Source: an uncultured Caryophanales bacterium
GTDB taxonomy: Bacteria; Bacillota_I; Bacilli_A; RF39; UBA660
Length of the DNA stretch: 64,000 bases
Reading direction: 5' to 3'
Assembly (NCBI GenBank): GCA_947571655.1
Contig: CANOYR010000007.1
Span: 1-64,000 of the forward strand
Shown: positions 55,817-64,000 of the stretch, in pieces
How the letters are laid out: each line of letters starts with the position of its first letter
Numbering within the stretch: the stretch's first letter is position 1
Made by a program: the position numbers and the translations under genes
The notes under the pieces: model-generated
Database searches by the model: none
The model's input: the letters and a program-made list of their open reading frames with translations, nothing else
What the model was told of the DNA's origin: nothing

Positions 55817-56357
55817 ATTTCACTTCATACTCTTTAAAAAACATATTATCAATGGTTAATGCTGTTAAATTCTTCGCTTTTTTTAAATCTGTACCTTTTA
55901 ATAAATGATCTAAAACACGAATAATCGTAGCATGAGAAACAATTAAAACATTTTTTTCTGGATATCTTTTTTTTAAATCTTCTAGAAAATCTGTATTTCT
56001 AGATATCACATCTTGGATTCTTTCCACATTTCCCTCACTACTATTTTTTTGGTAATCCCAATATTTCTTTATATCATATTCTCTTCGATTTTTCCCTTCA
56101 AAGTTCCCTAAATCTCGCTCTATTAATCTAGCATCTTCTTCAATATAGACACGATCTCCTACTAGAATCATAGCTGTTTCCCAAGTCCTTTTCATAGGAG
56201 AGGTAATACAGATATCGATTGATTTATCTTTTAATTGTTCCCTTAACCTTTTTGCTTGTCTAATTCCATTTTCATTTAATGAGGTATTGATTCTTCCTTG
56301 TAATTTTCCCTTATCATTTTCATCTGTTTGTCCATGGCGAACTAGATATATTTTCAT
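55815..56357 (-). CDS. Histidine phosphatase family protein (phosphoglycerate mutase-like)
   Basis: A 180-residue protein with the catalytic RHG motif YLVRHGQTDEND (His8), the Glu in RLIERDLGNFEG and the second His in VLIVSHATIIRV. Members include cofactor-dependent phosphoglycerate mutases, alpha-ribazole phosphatase and broad phosphatases; the short length points to a phosphatase. It overlaps rsmD by 4 bp (ATGA). Confidence 0.9.
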   Translation of the reverse strand: MKIYLVRHGQTDENDKGKLQGRINTSLNENGIRQAKRLREQLKDKSIDICITSPMKRTWETAMILVGDRVYIEEDARLIERDLGNFEGKNRREYDIKKYWDYQKNSSEGNVERIQDVISRNTDFLEDLKKRYPEKNVLIVSHATIIRVLDHLLKGTDLKKAKNLTALTIDNMFFKEYEVK

Positions 56358-56911
56358 TTCATCACCCCTTTATATCGATATAAGGATATATTTTTGTTAC
56401 CATAATTTCTTGACTTCACTCTTTCAAAAGCAGGATATTCTTCCTTTAAATTTTCCTCCTCATATTCACATATAACAAGTCCACCAATATTTACTAAGTT
56501 TTTCCTTTTTAATTCTTCTAGTATTTCTTCGATATTATGATATTTATATGGAGGATCGAGAAAAATTAAATCAAATTTTCTTTTTTCTTTCGCAAAAAGT
56601 GTTAGCGCCTTCTGATAATCCATTGTATAAATTTCTGCATTCGTAACTCCAAAAGAATCAACTGTCTTCTTGATATTTTCTGTACATTTTGGATTAGAAT
56701 CTACAAAGATACATGCCATACTCCCATTACTCAAGGCTTCCAAACCTAAACTACCTGTTCCTGCAAAAAGATCTAAAACAATTTGATTTCTTAGTTCTGT
56801 TTGAATCATTCCAAAAAGACTTTCCTTTACCCGATCCTGTGTAGGTCTAGTTCCTTCAATTTGATACCCAGAAATTTTTCTACCTTTATATAATCCACTG
56901 ATAACTTTCAT
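56354..56911 (-). CDS. rsmD: 16S rRNA (guanine-966-N2)-methyltransferase RsmD
   Basis: A 185-residue SAM-dependent methyltransferase: MKVISGLYKGRKI, RPTQDRVKESLFGMI, VLDLFAGTGSLGLEALS (SAM-binding) and the catalytic LIFLDPPYKYHN. It methylates G966 of 16S rRNA (Bacillus ylbH). The ATG at 56911 overlaps the upstream ylbF-like stop codon (ATGA) and follows AAGGA; the TTG at 56920 is too close to that site. coaD, usual after rsmD, is missing. Confidence 0.94.
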   Translation of the reverse strand: MKVISGLYKGRKISGYQIEGTRPTQDRVKESLFGMIQTELRNQIVLDLFAGTGSLGLEALSNGSMACIFVDSNPKCTENIKKTVDSFGVTNAEIYTMDYQKALTLFAKEKRKFDLIFLDPPYKYHNIEEILEELKRKNLVNIGGLVICEYEEENLKEEYPAFERVKSRNYGNKNISLYRYKGVMK

Positions 56912-57210
56912 TTTTGACAATCCTTCTTTCCTATCAATTGATCCAAAATTCGACTAATTTCTAAAGTCATAAAATAAAGTTCATTTTCTAATTCTTGATA
57001 TCTCTTATAATCCTGATTTTGATAAAGTTTTTCCTTATTTTCAAGATAAGAAGAAGAATATCTATCTTCTTCTTGCAACTGTTTAATCTGCTTTAAAGTT
57101 ACTTCATCTTTTAATAATCTCTCACGGATTTCTGCTGCCTCTTGATAAATTTCATTTTTTCGAATCAATTCCTTCATTTCATCAATCTTCTTTTTCAAAT
57201 CGTCTTTCAT
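56908..57210 (-). CDS. YlbF/YmcA family protein
   Basis: A 100-residue helical, charged protein (IRKNEIYQEAAEIRERLLKDE, MTLEISRILDQLIG) of the Com_YlbF type by length and composition, and directly upstream of rsmD as ylbF is in Bacillus. YlbF, YmcA and YaaT act together on RNase Y and on competence, sporulation and biofilm control. Sequence similarity is modest, so position is an important argument. Confidence 0.72.
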   Translation of the reverse strand: MKDDLKKKIDEMKELIRKNEIYQEAAEIRERLLKDEVTLKQIKQLQEEDRYSSSYLENKEKLYQNQDYKRYQELENELYFMTLEISRILDQLIGKKDCQK

Positions 57211-57336
57211 ACTTTTCCCTCATATTTATTTTACTATAATTTTTTATATTTTGGCTTACAAAAGCAGTAAAATTTATCTAAATTTTTATAAATTTACTGA
57301 TAAATAAAGTTTTTTTGATAAAAACATAGTTTTGTC

Positions 57337-57363
57337 AAAAAAAAAAAGAGAATCACTCTTTTA
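57337..57363 (-). terminator. Terminator after the ylbE-like gene
   Basis: Minus strand AAAAGAG (57362-57356) pairs with CTCTTTT (57350-57344), followed by a T-tract (57347-57337); overlaps the stop codon. Confidence 0.75.
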
Positions 57364-57582
57364 ATTTAACATATCCATAAATGTACGAACCATTTCAACT
57401 TTTTTACTAATTGCATCAATTTTATCACTTGGATTTAGATGATAATAATCTTTTACTTCTTGTTCTAAATTTCGAATTGCCTCTGGATAACGATTCAAAA
57501 TCTTATACCAAGAAGTATTTTCTCTCAAATAGTAATAAAGATACGGATTCTTTCTAATTTGAATTTGCGTTTCAATATTCAT
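57361..57582 (-). CDS. YlbE-like protein
   Basis: A 73-residue protein (IRKNPYLYYYLRENTSWYKILNR, VEMVRTFMDML) that fits the YlbE-like family, small proteins of spore formers with a conserved P-x-L-h-x-F-h-R-x-x-P-x-W-Y-x-x-L-x-R pattern. It overlaps the ylbD-like gene by one base and precedes ylbF and rsmD as in Bacillus. Function unknown. Confidence 0.75.
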   Translation of the reverse strand: MNIETQIQIRKNPYLYYYLRENTSWYKILNRYPEAIRNLEQEVKDYYHLNPSDKIDAISKKVEMVRTFMDMLN

Positions 57583-57968
57583 TAATCTTCTAGATGCTTA
57601 TAAAGTGGTCGTGCTTGATACTGATCTTGTTTTTTTGATGTTGTAAAATCCTGTAGTAGCAAGACTGCTTTTTGTAAGCCATCTACTCCTTTTTTTACAG
57701 TATCTAAATCCATCGATTTAATCATATTAAAGATTTCCTTTAAGGAAGTATCTCCAATCGTCGTTTGCCCCACTCTTGAACTAGAAGAACTGATTCTCTC
57801 TTCTACTAAAGTATTTTCTCTTTGAAAATAAGGATTCCAAATCGAATTATTTTCTCCGTATAGATCATACATTTCATATAATTTCTGCCAGTTAGTCTCT
57901 CCAGAATTTACGTGTGCTACTAAACTTGGATGACTTCTAACAAAGCGTTTAAAAGTTTCCTTCGACAT
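57582..57968 (-). CDS. YlbD-like putative spore coat protein
   Basis: A 128-residue protein: FKRFVRSHPSLVAHVNSGETNWQKLYEMYDLYGENNSIW matches the YlbD coat-protein-like family, in which a K-x-F-V-x-x-H-P-x-L and a W-Q-x-L-h-E-x-Y motif are conserved. A Ser/Arg-rich stretch (EERISSSSSRVG) follows. It begins the ylbD-ylbE-ylbF-rsmD run, conserved from Bacillus. Confidence 0.78.
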   Translation of the reverse strand: MSKETFKRFVRSHPSLVAHVNSGETNWQKLYEMYDLYGENNSIWNPYFQRENTLVEERISSSSSRVGQTTIGDTSLKEIFNMIKSMDLDTVKKGVDGLQKAVLLLQDFTTSKKQDQYQARPLYKHLED

Positions 57969-58062
57969 AAAATCACCTATTTTATCTTATGAGTAAAACT
58001 GATAAAAAATCTCTTTTTTTCTGATGTTTTCTTAATTTTCTATTACTTTAAAACTTATTTCT

Positions 58063-58092
58063 AAAAAAAAGAAGGATTTCCCTCTAATCCTT
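58063..58092 (-). terminator. Terminator after parC
   Basis: Minus strand AAGGATT (58092-58086) pairs with AATCCTT (58078-58072), then C and a T-tract (58070-58063). Confidence 0.75.
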
Positions 58093-60645
58093 TAAAAAAT
58101 CATCAATAGTTAATAATCGATCATCAATCTCTTTTAAAGAAATCCTTTTCTTTTCTATTTCCATTTCTTTTACTTCCTCCTTCTTTTCCATTGAAGTATC
58201 TACCTCATTCTTTTGAAGTTCTTCTTTTTTTATTAAATTAACTACAACAAAGCAATCAAAAATATCTTCTTTTGAAATGTTAGAGCCAGTAGAATAACGA
58301 TCCATAATTGGAAACTCTGTATTTTTTAATAAATGAATTTGAGAAGACTTGAGTCCAATATAATCTTTAGCTGTTACTGGATATGTTTTAATAATTTGAT
58401 ATGGATTACTCTTTACTTCTCTTAGTAGTAATAATCCTCGACGTGCACGATTACTTCGTTCAAACTCTGTAATTTTAATTCTTTTTCCAGTTCCCTTATC
58501 AGTAATGACTAACAAATACTCATGAATACTAGCGTCAAAATTAGAACCACTGATTACTGTATCTCCCTTTAAACTAATTGCCTTCACACCACTTGCCTTT
58601 AGCCCTACAATAGGAACATCATTTTTAGAAAACCACAGTCCATAACTATCTGTAGTAGACAAGAAAATATCCTCATATAAAGTTTCAAATACACTAATTA
58701 CTTGGTCCCCTTCCTTTAATTTCATACAAGAAATTGGTTTTGAATATCGAGATACTTGAAATTCCTTTAATAATGTTCTCTTTATCATTCCTTTTTTAGT
58801 AATCATTGTAATATCTATCTTTTTATTGAAATCTATAACTGGAATCACCGAAATAATTTCTTCTTTTTCCTCTAATTTAATTAAATTACTGATATGTTTC
58901 CCTAAATCTTTCCATTTCATATCTGGAACTGTATGAACTGGAACATAAAGATAATTTCCTAAAGAAGTAAACAAAAGAATCGTATCTAATGTATTCAATT
59001 CATAAAGACCAATAATATAATCTGTTTCCTTTAAAGTAATATCATCATTATTAGAAGCTTGATAACTACGAAAACTTGTTCTCTTAACATAACCATCCTT
59101 CGTAACTGAAACAATTACATCTTCTTTTGGAATCATTACTGTAGAATCAATCTTAATCTCTGTGATTTCATCCTTAATTTCTGTTTTTCTTGGCACTGCA
59201 TATTCATTTCTTACCTTGCGAAGTTCCTCTTTCATTACACTTTTCAATTTTTCTTCATCTGCTAAAATCGCTTCTAATCCTTTTACAATCGTATTTAAAT
59301 TTCTAAGTTCCCCTTCTAATTGAACCACATCAGTATTAGTTAAGCGATAAAGTTGTAAGGTTATAATCGCTTCTGCCTGTTCGAAAGTAAAATCAAACTC
59401 ATGAATTAAATTTTCTCTTGCATCACTCTTATTTTTACTAGAACGAATCACTCGAATTACTTCATCTAAAATAGATAAACATTTAATTAATCCTTCAACA
59501 ATATGAAGTCGTGCCTTGGCATGAGCCAAATCAAAATTTGTTCTTTTTAAAATAACCTCACGTTGGTGTTTAATATATGAATCTAAGACATCTAATATCC
59601 CAAGTAACTTCGGTCTTCTATGATCGATTGCAATCATATTAAAGCTGTAACTTACTTGTAAATCTGTATTTTTTAATAAATAATTTAAAACAAGTTCACG
59701 ATTGACATCTTTTTTTAAATCAATAGCAATTCTAAGCCCCTCTCGATCAGATTCATCTCGAACTTCTAAAATTCCTTCAATCTTTTTATCAATTCGAATT
59801 TCATCAATTTTACGAACCAGCATCGCTTTATTTACTTCAAACGGAATCTCTGTAACAATTAAAGAAAGTCTCCCTTTTTCTTCCTCAAATTCTGTTTTTG
59901 ACTTAATTACAATTTTTCCTTTTCCTGTTTCATAAGCTTTCTCAATTTCTTTAATTCCTTCAACAATTCCACCAGTTGGAAAATCTGGACCCTTAACAAT
60001 TGCCATAATCGTTTCCAATCGACAATTTGGACTATCAATTCGCCGAATGGTAGCATCAATAATTTCTCCCAAATTATGTGGTGGAATATTGGTTGCATAT
60101 CCTGCTGAAATTCCAGAAGTACCATTGACTAAAAGATTAGGAAATCTAGCAGGAAGAACTGTTGGTTCTAATTCTGTATCATCAAAATTAGGAGCCCAGG
60201 TTACAGTATCCTTATCTAAATCACGAAGAAGTTCATTACTAATCTTAGAAAGGCGTGCTTCTGTATAACGCATCGCTGCAGGACTATCACCATCCATACT
60301 TCCATTATTTCCATGCATATCAATATATGGTGTATTCTGTTTCCACCATTGACTCATACGAATCATTGCATCATAAATAGAAGAATCACCATGAGGATGA
60401 TAATTTCCCATAACATTTCCAACCGTTTTTGCACTCTTTCGGTATGGTTTATCATAAGTATTTTTATCCCGATACATTCCATATAAAATTCTTCGTTGCA
60501 CTGGCTTTAATCCATCCCGAACATCAGGAATCGCACGATCTTGAATGATATATTTCGAATACCTTCCAAATCTTTGCCCCATAATTTCTTCTAATGTATA
60601 ATCAAAAATTTTTTCTACGATTTCTGGCGTCTTTTCCCTTTTCAT
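58084..60645 (-). CDS. parC: DNA topoisomerase IV subunit A
   Basis: An 853-residue type IIA topoisomerase A subunit. The breakage-reunion domain has [31 protein letters not shown] and the catalytic Tyr in [24 protein letters not shown] is also typical. The C-terminal pinwheel lacks the GyrA box (QRRGGKG) and has [20 protein letters not shown] instead, as in ParC/GrlA. ParE is upstream in the same operon. A Glu/Lys-rich tail of about 50 residues ends the protein. Confidence 0.95.
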   Translation of the reverse strand: MKREKTPEIVEKIFDYTLEEIMGQRFGRYSKYIIQDRAIPDVRDGLKPVQRRILYGMYRDKNTYDKPYRKSAKTVGNVMGNYHPHGDSSIYDAMIRMSQWWKQNTPYIDMHGNNGSMDGDSPAAMRYTEARLSKISNELLRDLDKDTVTWAPNFDDTELEPTVLPARFPNLLVNGTSGISAGYATNIPPHNLGEIIDATIRRIDSPNCRLETIMAIVKGPDFPTGGIVEGIKEIEKAYETGKGKIVIKSKTEFEEEKGRLSLIVTEIPFEVNKAMLVRKIDEIRIDKKIEGILEVRDESDREGLRIAIDLKKDVNRELVLNYLLKNTDLQVSYSFNMIAIDHRRPKLLGILDVLDSYIKHQREVILKRTNFDLAHAKARLHIVEGLIKCLSILDEVIRVIRSSKNKSDARENLIHEFDFTFEQAEAIITLQLYRLTNTDVVQLEGELRNLNTIVKGLEAILADEEKLKSVMKEELRKVRNEYAVPRKTEIKDEITEIKIDSTVMIPKEDVIVSVTKDGYVKRTSFRSYQASNNDDITLKETDYIIGLYELNTLDTILLFTSLGNYLYVPVHTVPDMKWKDLGKHISNLIKLEEKEEIISVIPVIDFNKKIDITMITKKGMIKRTLLKEFQVSRYSKPISCMKLKEGDQVISVFETLYEDIFLSTTDSYGLWFSKNDVPIVGLKASGVKAISLKGDTVISGSNFDASIHEYLLVITDKGTGKRIKITEFERSNRARRGLLLLREVKSNPYQIIKTYPVTAKDYIGLKSSQIHLLKNTEFPIMDRYSTGSNISKEDIFDCFVVVNLIKKEELQKNEVDTSMEKKEEVKEMEIEKKRISLKEIDDRLLTIDDFLKD

Positions 60646-60656
60646 GCCTTCACTTC

Positions 60657-61127
60657 CTAACTCGTAATTTTTTTAATGTAATAATCATCAATTTGATGGA
60701 TGATTTTTTGATAATTCTTTTCTTTTTGACTCATCAAATATTCAAAACATTTGTCTTTAGAATCAAATTCTAACAATAATAGCAATTTTTCAAAATAATA
60801 TAGTTCCATTGCTCGATTGTATTCTCTATTTTCAATAATTTCATTTGCCATCGTTTCAAAATGAACAACATTTCTAATTTCTCGCAAGTGTTGATATTTA
60901 TCAATCGTATAATCTAAAATAGCATCCACACAATCAATCTTTTGAAATCTTGGTGGAACTTGATACTTTTCTGGTGCCTTGTTCACATAATTTTCTAAAA
61001 TATCGAGGCGTTCTTGTTGAATGGCTAATTTTATATTTTTCCTAGAAGTACTCCTACTAAGAGCAATATGATATAGTAAAAGACTATTTTTGCGAACAAA
61101 TTTAACTACAATATTCTTCTTGGCCAT
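60657..61127 (-). CDS. Hypothetical protein between parE and parC
   Basis: A 156-residue basic helical protein I do not recognise, 14 bp after parE and 11 bp before parC, on the same strand. The N-terminus is very basic (MAKKNIVVKFVRKNSLLLYHIALSRSTSRKNIKL), the rest mixed. In Bacillus parE and parC are adjacent; this gene is an insertion in the operon. The coupling suggests co-expression with topoisomerase IV, but no function can be read. Confidence 0.7.
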   Translation of the reverse strand: MAKKNIVVKFVRKNSLLLYHIALSRSTSRKNIKLAIQQERLDILENYVNKAPEKYQVPPRFQKIDCVDAILDYTIDKYQHLREIRNVVHFETMANEIIENREYNRAMELYYFEKLLLLLEFDSKDKCFEYLMSQKEKNYQKIIHQIDDYYIKKITS

Positions 61128-61141
61128 ACTTTGCCTTCTTT

Positions 61142-63049
61142 CTATTTTATAATTGTGTAATCATCCTCTAAAGAAAATTCCACATTTTCTTCAATCCATG
61201 CTTTTCGTGGCTCTACACTATCTCCCATTAAAACACTAACTCTTTTTTCTGCAAGAAGAGCATCTTCAATAGTTACACGAATTAAACTCCGTGTTCCTGG
61301 ATTCATCGTAGTTTCTGCTAATTGATCTGCATTCATTTCTCCAAGTCCCTTGTAACGTTGTACATCATATTTTTTCCCTGCTGTAATTTGTTTCATTTCT
61401 TCTACTGTATAAGCATAAATTTGTTCTTTTCCATTTTTAATTAAAAATAGTGGTGGGAGTGCAATATAAAGTCTTCCATCTTCAATTAAAGGACGCATAT
61501 AGCGATAAAAAAAGGTAAGAAGTAAGCATTGAATATGTGCACCATCATCATCAGCGTCAGTCATGATAATTACCTTAGCATATTCAGCCTCTTCAATTGC
61601 AAAATTAGGTCCTACTCCCGCTCCAATTGTATAAATCATTGTATTAATTTCTTCATTTTTTAAAATATCTTCCATCCGCGCTTTTTCTGTATTAATAACT
61701 TTTCCACGAAGAGGTAAAATTGCCTGAAATTTACGATCTCTTCCCTGTTTTGCAGATCCACCTGCAGAATCTCCTTCTACTAAAAATAATTCATTTCGAT
61801 CTTTATTTTTTGATTGAGCAGGAGTTAATTTTCCAGAAAGTGCTCTCTCTTTTGGATTTTTTGTCTTTCCTTTTCGCGCCTCTTCTCTTGCCTTTCTTGC
61901 AGCCTCTCGAGCAATTTTACTTTTTAAAGATTTTTCAATAATCTCTGTCGCAATCTTTTTATTTTCCTCTAAATAAAATTGTAATTTTTCAAAAACTAAA
62001 GTTTCTACAGCTGTCCTTGCTTGAGGAGTTCCAAGTTTTCCTTTAGTTTGCCCCTCAAATTGTAAAAGTGCTTCTGGAATCTTTAAACTAATAATCGCTG
62101 TTAATCCTTCCCGAACGTCGCTTCCCTCAAAAGCCTTTTCCTTTCCTTTAATATAGCCATTATTTTTTGCATAATCATTAAAAGCCCTTGTAAGCGCTGT
62201 TTTAAATCCAACCTCATGACTTCCCCCATCAACCGTTTTTACATTATTGACAAATGATACAATATTTTCATTATAAGTATCCGTATATTGCATTGCAATT
62301 TCAATTTCAATCTTATCTTTAGTTCCTTCAAAGGAAATTCCATCATGAAGTTTTGATTTTCCTTCATTTAAATATTTTACAAACTCGATAATTCCATTTT
62401 GATAACAGTATTTTTCACATCTACCATCACTTTCATTTTCTATCTCTATGGTAAGACCCTTTATTAAAAAAGCAGATTCCTGCATTCGCTCACAAATGGT
62501 TGTATAAGAAAAATTTGTAGTAGAAAAAATTTCTTCATCTGGTAAAAAACGAACTGTAGTTCCAGTCTTTCCACTAGTCCCAATTTCTTTTAATGGAATT
62601 GCAACTTTACCACCATTTTCAAAACGAATATAATACTCTTTTTTATTTTGACGAATGGTAACTTCCATCCATTTAGAAAGTGCATTTACAACACTTCCTC
62701 CAACTCCATGAAGACCACCAGAAACCTTATATCCAGCATTTTCAAATTTTCCACCAGCATGCAAAACAGTATAAATCACTTCTGGTGCAGGTCTCCCAGA
62801 GGCATGCATTCCCGTAGGAACACCTCTACCACGATCCTCAATACTAATACTTCCATCTGAATGTAGTATAACTTTAATCAAATCCCCATAACCGTTGATT
62901 GCCTCATCAATCGCATTATCGACAATTTCCCATACTAAGTGGTGAAGTCCTCGTTTGTCAGTGGATCCAATATACATTCCAGGACGTTTACGTACGGCCT
63001 CTAGACCCTCTAATATCTTAATTGAACTCGCATCATATTTTGCTGACAT
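61142..63049 (-). CDS. parE: DNA topoisomerase IV subunit B
   Basis: A 635-residue GHKL ATPase/TOPRIM subunit: GLEAVRKRPGMYIGSTDKRG, EIVDNAIDEA, DRGRGVP, GGLHGVGGSVVNALS, the TOPRIM motif LVEGDSAGGSAKQGRDRKFQ and ADDDGAHIQ. GSAKQGRDRKFQAILPLRGK with ParC-type neighbour indicates ParE rather than GyrB. The ATG at 63049 follows GGAGAGTGAAGG; the frame is open to 63121 but that part (MSKNVVFLFFVFYLW) is not conserved. Confidence 0.95.
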   Translation of the reverse strand: MSAKYDASSIKILEGLEAVRKRPGMYIGSTDKRGLHHLVWEIVDNAIDEAINGYGDLIKVILHSDGSISIEDRGRGVPTGMHASGRPAPEVIYTVLHAGGKFENAGYKVSGGLHGVGGSVVNALSKWMEVTIRQNKKEYYIRFENGGKVAIPLKEIGTSGKTGTTVRFLPDEEIFSTTNFSYTTICERMQESAFLIKGLTIEIENESDGRCEKYCYQNGIIEFVKYLNEGKSKLHDGISFEGTKDKIEIEIAMQYTDTYNENIVSFVNNVKTVDGGSHEVGFKTALTRAFNDYAKNNGYIKGKEKAFEGSDVREGLTAIISLKIPEALLQFEGQTKGKLGTPQARTAVETLVFEKLQFYLEENKKIATEIIEKSLKSKIAREAARKAREEARKGKTKNPKERALSGKLTPAQSKNKDRNELFLVEGDSAGGSAKQGRDRKFQAILPLRGKVINTEKARMEDILKNEEINTMIYTIGAGVGPNFAIEEAEYAKVIIMTDADDDGAHIQCLLLTFFYRYMRPLIEDGRLYIALPPLFLIKNGKEQIYAYTVEEMKQITAGKKYDVQRYKGLGEMNADQLAETTMNPGTRSLIRVTIEDALLAEKRVSVLMGDSVEPRKAWIEENVEFSLEDDYTIIK

Positions 63050-63070
63050 AACCTTCACTCTCCATTTATA

Positions 63071-63076
63071 ATTATA
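63071..63076 (-). promoter_or_regulatory. -10 element of the probable parE promoter
   Basis: Minus-strand TATAAT at 63076-63071, 21 bp upstream of the ATG; the -35 is not convincing. Confidence 0.45.
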
Positions 63077-63179
63077 CCAAAGATAAAAGACAAAAAAAAG
63101 AAAGACGACGTTTTTTGACACATCAGTTTACTTATATTTTTACATAAACTCATCAACTTACAAATATCACATATCTAAT

Positions 63180-63221
63180 AAAAAAAACTAGTTATCTATT
63201 TCTTATTTAGACGAACTAGTT
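63180..63221 (-). terminator. Terminator of the phosphohexomutase gene
   Basis: Two AACTAGTT copies (63186-63193 and 63214-63221) can pair; on the minus strand the stem is followed by a T-tract (63187-63181). Confidence 0.65.
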
Positions 63222-63227
63222 AAATAT

Positions 63228-64000
63228 TTATACATTAAAATTATCAATGAGTGTTAAGAAAAATTCTTTCAAATGATCCCTCACTTCTTCCGTCATTCCT
63301 TCAAACCGAGCAGTGATATGAGGACCTGTATTGCTACAACGAATCAAAGCCCATCCATCTTCCAAATCAATTCGAATTCCATCGATAGTAACCATCGGAT
63401 AACCAGCATCTTGACAATACTGTTTAATCTCTCCAACAACTTTTTCTTTTTTATGATCTGGACAAGGGATTTTTATTTCTTCTGTCGAATAATACTTAGG
63501 AATCCCATCTAATAATTCACTCAATTTTTTATCGGTTTTACTAAGAATTTCAATCATTCTAAGCCCTACATACATCCCAGAATCAAATCCTAAAAATTTA
63601 TCACGTAGAAAAATATGTCCTGAATATTCTCCTCCTAAAATACAATCATGATCCCTAGTAGCCGCTTTCGTATAAGAATTTCCCGTACGACTAATAATCG
63701 CTTCTCCCCCTAATCTTTCAATCTCTTCTGGAAGAGCCTTCGTACACTTCACATCATACAATACTCGTTTATTGGAAGAGGTTGGAAGAATATCACGTGC
63801 TAACAAAATCATCACCTGATCTGCTGGAATATGCTCTCCTTTTTCATTAATAATTCCAACACGATCCCCATCTCCATCAAAAGCAATTCCAATATCCGCA
63901 TGTAACTCTACTACTGCATCCTTTAAAACCTTTAAATTCTTTTCAACACAAGGATCTGGATGATGATTAGGAAAACTAGGATCACTTTTTCCATAAAGTA
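63228..64000 (-). CDS. Phosphomannomutase/phosphoglucomutase, C-terminal part (5' end outside window)
   Basis: The frame is open to the right edge of the window, giving about 257 residues of an alpha-D-phosphohexomutase. Visible signatures are FPNHHPDPCVEKNL, the metal-binding loop DGDGDRVGI, the sugar-specificity loop GGEYSGHI and the phosphate-binding RCSNTGPHITARFEG. The N-terminal catalytic serine loop lies outside. Whether mannose, glucose or glucosamine phosphates are the main substrate cannot be decided; GEYSGH is typical of the PMM/PGM subgroup and makes GlmM less likely. Confidence 0.92.
   Translation of the reverse strand, partial: LYGKSDPSFPNHHPDPCVEKNLKVLKDAVVELHADIGIAFDGDGDRVGIINEKGEHIPADQVMILLARDILPTSSNKRVLYDVKCTKALPEEIERLGGEAIISRTGNSYTKAATRDHDCILGGEYSGHIFLRDKFLGFDSGMYVGLRMIEILSKTDKKLSELLDGIPKYYSTEEIKIPCPDHKKEKVVGEIKQYCQDAGYPMVTIDGIRIDLEDGWALIRCSNTGPHITARFEGMTEEVRDHLKEFFLTLIDNFNV

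Overview
The window is 64 kb of AT-rich chromosome from a low-GC Gram-positive bacterium of the Bacilli (Firmicutes) type. The gene content suggests a spore-forming or recently spore-forming lineage: GPR protease, SpoIIP, SpoIVB, SpoIIM, YlbJ and a YlbD/YlbE/YlbF set are all present with intact reading frames. TGA is used as a stop codon (gpr, spoIIP, cas2 and others), so the Mycoplasma code does not apply. Several blocks copy the Bacillus subtilis gene order, which anchors many calls. An uncultured gut Bacilli clade is my guess; the sequence alone does not settle the genus.

Layout, left to right. 0-9.6 kb: the end of miaA, a hypothetical gene, a transglutaminase-like protein, rpsT, then gpr-spoIIP-yqxA-like-lepA-hemW-HD protein. 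9.8-11.3 kb: a hypothetical gene and a thymidylate kinase. 11.3-16.2 kb: a PilB/GspE-like ATPase with a long disordered tail, divergent from two prepilin-like genes, one fused to a glycine-rich (ALK/LTK-like) domain. 16.4-22 kb: ylbJ, a YlbL/SepM-type protease, a hypothetical gene and mutS. 22-27.6 kb: nusB-xseA-xseB, a zinc-ribbon/TPM-domain membrane pair, spoIVB and mscL. 27.8-31.1 kb: two more prepilin-like genes, the second a 940-residue protein with Ig-like repeats. 31.2-37.7 kb: hrcA-grpE-dnaK, pepF and dnaJ behind a sigma-A promoter flanked by two CIRCE-like operators. 37.8-40.4 kb: a pair of leucine-rich-repeat surface proteins. 40.4-44.5 kb: rarA, xerD, deoB, a low-molecular-weight phosphatase and a DUF1540 protein.

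44.5-53.8 kb is an accessory island. It holds a decayed gene, a DUF2726 nuclease-like gene, and a complete type II-A CRISPR-Cas system on the minus strand: cas9-cas1-cas2-csn2, a short leader and nine 36-bp repeats. A tracrRNA gene on the plus strand, not an ORF, lies just upstream of cas9 and has a recognisable anti-repeat, nexus and terminator. It is followed by an HTH regulator-like gene. 53.8-64 kb returns to core genes, all on the minus strand except one microprotein gene: mnmA, spoIIM, a Prli42-like microprotein, a histidine phosphatase, rsmD, ylbF/E/D, parC-hypothetical-parE, and the 3' part of a phosphohexomutase.

The most interesting features are: the CRISPR locus architecture (tracrRNA promoter overlapping the cas9 start codon, an anti-repeat-like element in the leader, a duplicated two-spacer block, and no SpCas9-like PAM arginine pair); the prepilin-like proteins with unusual ectodomains and the tailed PilB ATPase; the paired CIRCE/promoter arrangement; and a GrpE with a His/Cys-rich N-terminus. 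All functional statements come from reading motifs and gene order; no database search was possible.
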